Source: Artemia franciscana (lineage: Eukaryota > Arthropoda > Branchiopoda > Anostraca > Artemiidae). Taken from it: 64,000 nt of DNA. Numbering within the stretch: the stretch's first letter is position 1; each line of letters opens with the position of its first letter. The notes below the pieces were generated by a model. It worked only from the letters and a program-made list of their open reading frames with translations. It searched no databases and was not told the origin of the DNA. The translations under genes were made by a program, and so were the position numbers. Shown here piece by piece: positions 60,310-64,000 of the stretch. The stretch is taken from NCBI RefSeq assembly GCF_032884065.1, contig NC_088880.1, positions 24,552,715 through 24,616,714 of the forward strand, in the 5' to 3' direction.

Positions 60310-62860
60310 ATGTCGAAAAAGAGGAAAGGTGCAGATTTCGACCTCGATTACCTGGACGTTTCTGGTAAGTTCAGAGCCTGATTATGATCTTATTTTGTAG
60401 CTAAGAATGCGTTTTTTCGAATGAGATATCACTAGTCTAATTCTGAGCTGTAGTTTAGCCGCAAACAAGGTTGCTAACGATCGGTTACCAAATGGTCACG
60501 TCAGGCATTCAGTGCCAAACCATACCTAGGCAGATTTGTACAGCAAACGAGGCAGCAAGTCCTTTTTATGATCGGGAATAGGCACATTTTCTTTCTGTTC
60601 CTCCTTTTTACTGAAACAAGGGTAAAAAAGCTATTTTGTGGGATGCCTCAGGCAAGTGTTGAGGCCAATGGCCTATTTTATTGCAATATACTATTATTAT
60701 TGTTATTATTAAGTGATGCACTTACCTTGAATTTCTTTTCAGCTGATCCAAGCACGAGCTCTGACTCCATGAGAGGTCATGGTCCCAAGCCCTTGGAAGA
60801 GAGACTGACCAAGGAAAGAAGTAGAAGAGTTACCAAGAAAATGACTGCATAAGAAGCAGCAAGGCTTTTATTCATACCTGATTGTGATTCAGATCTCGAT
60901 ATCTCTTCCGACGACGACGACCCAAACTGGGCACCAGACAATCCAGATCAAGAATTTCAGCCTTTACGTTCTCTCAACTGTTATGGCAATGAAGACGGAA
61001 GAGATGAAGAGGATATCGACCACACAGACGACATCCCTTTAGCAATGTTTGGCGGGTTCGAGTTAGACAATGGCGATGACACGGATCAATTCGATTTGCC
61101 TCTCCCGGGCTTGAATGATACAACAGCGTCAGACAGTTCTTCAAGCACATCATCAGCACCAGTGTGAGCTTCTTCTGCAATACAGTCAGCAACAGTTACT
61201 GCACCTGCTGAACCCTTTGTCCTTACAAGAGCTCAAAAAAATGCTCCTTCCCAAGCAGTGGCCGGTCTAGTAACTCCAACTGATGCTCCTCAGGTCACGG
61301 CAAAACCAGTAGCAAAAAAGAAGGTAGCGAAGGAGGCAAAGCAATACAAGTGGATAAAAACGGAGCCCGAACCTCGAAATATTACATGGAAGGGTTCTAT
61401 GCCACACTGTGACGAGGTACAAACGCCCCTTGATCTCTTCCGAATGTTTATCACAGAAGACATTCTTACAAACATTGTGGACCAAACGAATCTGAATGCC
61501 ATGAGAAAGAAGAATCTTGCTCTGAAACTTTCTCTTGAAGAGCTGCGCAGATTTCTTGGAGTTCAAATGCTTATGAGCATTCTCAAACTTCCGGCTATTA
61601 GAATGTACTGGGAGAATGGAATACGATATTCCCCGGTGGCTGATACCATGAGCAGAGATAGGTTCATCAGCTTGAGGTCTTTTTTCCACATTTGCGATGA
61701 CACCTTAATGATACCGAAAGGGGAGGTTGGTCATGATAAACTGTTCAAGATCAGAAGACTATACGACGCATTCAGGGAGAATCTGAAAAAAAATAGACCC
61801 TGAAGAGATCCAAAGTATTGACGAACAGATGATCCCATTCAAAGGAAGAATTGGATTTCGACAGTACTTGAAGGACAAGCCCCACTCGTGGGGTGTAAAG
61901 GTTTTCACGAGAGCCGGCATCAGCGGAATAGTGTATGACATAGAGATATATACAGGAAAAGGAGCTGTTGAAATTTCTGAACTTGGCCAAGGTACTGACG
62001 TTGTCCTTCGGCTTGTAGAAAATCTGCCAAGGTTCATGAACTTCAAGTTGTTCTTTGATAACTTCTATACTGGCATCGATCTCATTCACAAGCTCCGGGT
62101 TGAATATGGCATCGATTCATGTGGTACGATACGCAGCAACAGAATGAGGGGCGCTGTTCTAGATACCGACGCCAACATGAAGAAGAAAGGACGAGGGTGA
62201 GTGGACTTCCGTTTTGAAAGACATTCAGAAGTATCGGTAGTAAAATGGTATGACAACAAACCAGTCCATTTGGCTTCTTCATACTGTGCAGTCACCCCAA
62301 TTGATAAGTGTCAGAGATGGGATGGCACAACACGGAAATACGTCGAAGTTGATCGCCCCCGAATCGTCCGTGACTACAACAAATCAATGGGGGGCGTAGA
62401 TCTTGCTGACATGTTCCTGGAGCTTTACAGGACTGACGTTCGCTCTAAGAAATGGTATATGAGGATTGTTTACTACTTCTTTGACATGGCTGTGAACAAC
62501 GCCTGGCTGATACACCGCCGACAGTGTAAGCAGATCAATGTTCAGCACATGTCTCTGCTGTACTTCAAAATGGACATTGCTCGTGGGTTGGTTCTTACTG
62601 GCGTATCTCAAAGTCCTCGAGTTGGAAGACCATTCTTATCAGTGACCAAGCGCAATACGACTACCTCGCGAGACGGGATGCCTTCGGAATCAGTGAGGTT
62701 TGACCAGACCTCGCATTTTCCGGATACGACTGAAACGGGAAGGTGTCGCTATGAGAAGTGCGTTAGGGGTGGAACCAGTCGAATCATGTGTTCGAAGTGC
62801 AAAGTTCGACTGTGTTTGAACTCAGATCGCAACTTTTTCACTAATTTTCACCTAAAATAG
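60310..62860 (+). pseudogene. piggyBac transposase, two exons, four lesions
   Basis: Exon 1 (60,310-60,364) starts MSKKRKGADFDLDYLDVS and ends at a perfect donor, G|GTAAGT. The intron of 378 bases ends TTTCTTTTCAG at 60,742, and exon 2 continues in phase (ADPSTSSDSM). The layout of about 720 codons is: acidic N-terminal region (SSDDDDPNWAPDNPD), a basic linker (KPVAKKKVAKEAKQYKW), then the DDE_Tnp_1_7 domain with catalytic Asp codons at 61,820 (SIDEQMIPFKGR), 62,057 (FDNFYTG) and 62,399 (MGGVD), and a C-terminal Cys-rich zinc-binding domain (GRCRYEKC ... CSKCKVRLC). Lesions: TAA at 60,850, TGA at 61,165, one extra A in the A8 run at 61,786-61,793, and TGA at 62,198. The codons between lesions remain conserved, so inactivation is recent. 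It has no neighbours besides its own transposon ends. Confidence 0.92.
60483..60505 (-). promoter_or_regulatory. Internal motif copy 2, inverted, within the intron
   Basis: Starts GGTTACCAAATGGTCACG. It is the reverse complement of 62,873-62,895 with one mismatch in 23. It lies inside the transposase intron. Transposase-binding internal repeats are known in piggyBac, but this role is inferred. Confidence 0.55.
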
Positions 62861-62872
62861 TATCTGTATATA

Positions 62873-62895
62873 CCTGACGTGACCATATGGTAACC
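62873..62895 (+). promoter_or_regulatory. Internal motif copy 3, 3' of the transposase
   Basis: Begins CCTGACGTGACCATATGG. The core GTGACCATATGGTAAC is a near palindrome. It lies 131 bases inside the right end, whereas copy 1 touches the left end. Such left-right asymmetry is typical of piggyBac internal repeats. Confidence 0.55.
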
Positions 62896-62919
62896 ATTCA
62901 CATTTTGGATATGGAATGA

Positions 62920-62925
62920 AATAAA
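62920..62925 (+). terminator. Polyadenylation signal of the transposase
   Basis: AATAAA lies 60 bases after the transposase stop and within the transposon. Confidence 0.6.
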
Positions 62926-63026
62926 AATTTAAAACAAATAAACCTGTTCTAGTTGAACCTCCAGGATCACTCTCTGCTATTTTCAGAATTTTTACGCAAC
63001 TCCTTCTTGGTTCAGGTCTGAAAGGG

Positions 63027-63030
63027 TTAA
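63027..63030. repeat. TTAA target-site duplication, right
   Basis: Directly follows the right inverted end TGAAAGGG, pairing with 60,113-60,116. Confidence 0.9.
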
Positions 63031-64000
63031 GGTGCTATTCGTAAAAGTCGACGTCTTAGCCACGAAAAAGTCCCAGTCGCAAAGAAAAACGATGAAAAGT
63101 AAGACTGGCTAGTGAAATTTGCAAAGACTTGTCGCAAACAATGGCAGTTAAAGGACGATATTTAAAATATTGACCAGGCTTCCATTATCATAATAAGTTT
63201 CTATCTATAATTCAGCGTTATTAATCGATATCAGTATTGATTTTATAAGAGTCGTCAGTGTCATAATTTGAATGTGTGCTAAAAGTCACTATCCCGAGAC
63301 ACTTCGCAGTATCATGCAAATAACGAGAATAAAAATGGAAAGCTAATCTAACCCTTCATTCCAGCTCACGAAAAAGGGCATTTAGTCATGGGTTTTTATC
63401 ACCCAAATAATTATATCGCTGAAACGGACATTTATTTTCAACAAATTATAAAATACGTTGTTTTGGTAAGAATTTACTCCCTTTTCTCAATAAGTAGCGC
63501 CTGGCCTTAAACAGAAAGAATAGATGACTCTCTTTCTCAGTATCTCATGGTACTATTTCATTTAATATAATTTTTAGCAACAGCAACATCACAATTTTGG
63601 AAACAAAAATGGCGGTAGAAAAGGAGAGGCCGCATCCTTAGTAATCGTATTTTGTAAGTTGAATCTTGAATGCTTGTTCCACCTTGTCTTCTAGAGTTTA
63701 TCGTTTCTTATTTTTTTTTAAGGGAAAGATAGGGAATCATAAGGTTGCCAATTTTACTTTTTCAAAATAGACTGATGGAGTCCGTTTAGCCTACACCTCT
63801 TTAGTAAATGATGTTAAAACTTATAGCTGGATGTTAGTATTCAGGTATTCCTACTCAAAATAAGCATTACACATAAGTGAAAACACCTGAAAAATAATTA
63901 ATTTAATCATTCCTTGATGCCCATTAGTAGGCTGAAAAGTTTTTGGAACTTATAGTTTTTTTTGGTTAAATTCTAGTTTAGTGACCTCTTGCTATCTTGG
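63031..64000. other. Non-coding DNA; end matches the 55-bp repeat at 6,995
   Basis: No gene is seen. The last 35 bases (AAATTCTAGTTTAGTGACCT then CTTGCTATCTTGG) match the 55-bp tandem unit at 6,995-7,104, so a further repeat copy begins at the window edge. Confidence 0.55.

Larger units (their letters stand above)
60117..63026 (+). mobile_element. piggyBac-type DNA transposon, 2.9 kb
   Basis: It is bounded by TTAA on both sides. The ends are CCCTTTCATGCCTG (60,117-60,130) and, read inward from the right, CCCTTTCAGACCTG (63,026-63,013); 12 of 14 positions agree. It contains a single transposase gene with one intron and an AATAAA signal (62,920-62,925). A motif close to CCTGACGTGACCATATGGTA occurs three times inside (see 60,127, 60,483 and 62,873). 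Both ends and the target duplication are intact, but the transposase has four lesions, so it could move only if supplied with transposase from another copy. Confidence 0.93.

Noticed and set aside
60974-61192. Cys/Leu-rich minus-strand frame
   Set aside because: Shadow of the acidic N-terminal region of the transposase.
61267-62295. Several antisense frames opposite the piggyBac transposase
   Set aside because: They are shadows of the real coding strand.

Overview
This is a gene-poor, AT-rich stretch of eukaryotic nuclear DNA, almost certainly from an invertebrate. It has no operons, no ribosome binding sites and no long intact reading frames. Nearly everything that can be recognised is transposable-element debris: non-LTR retrotransposons (LINEs), a Penelope-like element, a spliced piggyBac transposon, a hAT-like MITE, a Merlin-like transposase piece, a tRNA-derived SINE, and several repeat families that I can define by structure but not name. 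Some of the repeats (the 'GTAAGGAGCGAC' family) remind me of brine shrimp (Artemia) DNA. That is a memory-based impression, not a demonstrated identity.

Layout. Positions 1-11,871 recur almost unchanged at 24,007-35,861 in direct orientation. The second copy runs into a 100-N assembly gap at 35,862-35,961. Inside each copy lie a decayed unknown gene (5.1-6.0 kb / 29.1-29.9 kb), a tRNA-like SINE (9.2 / 33.2 kb) and a tandem-repeat element (10.0-12.2 / 34.0-35.9 kb). The intervening 11.9-24.0 kb holds a broken LINE, two long fold-back (inverted repeat) elements, a small RING-finger reading frame, a LINE endonuclease fragment, two exceptionally stable tandem hairpins resembling a Helitron 3' end, a 347-bp tandem duplication and a hAT-like MITE.

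From 36 to 57 kb the window is a patchwork of short LINE pieces (39.1, 42.0-42.9, 48.8-49.1, 51.3-52.1 and 57.1-57.4 kb), a Penelope-like GIY-YIG fragment (44.7-45.4 kb), three further members of the tandem-repeat family (40.4, 47.3 and 55.8 kb), a roughly 0.9-kb repeat pair (46.4 and 53.0 kb) and long (TC)n arrays that flank one LINE.

The best-defined element is a 2.9-kb piggyBac transposon at 60,117-63,026. It has TTAA target duplications, inverted ends, a two-exon transposase with all three catalytic aspartates still readable, a Cys-rich tail, and four inactivating lesions. No host gene can be asserted with confidence; the RING-finger frame at 16.6 kb is the only candidate. Repeat boundaries were judged by eye and may be off by about 10 bases, or more for diverged copies.
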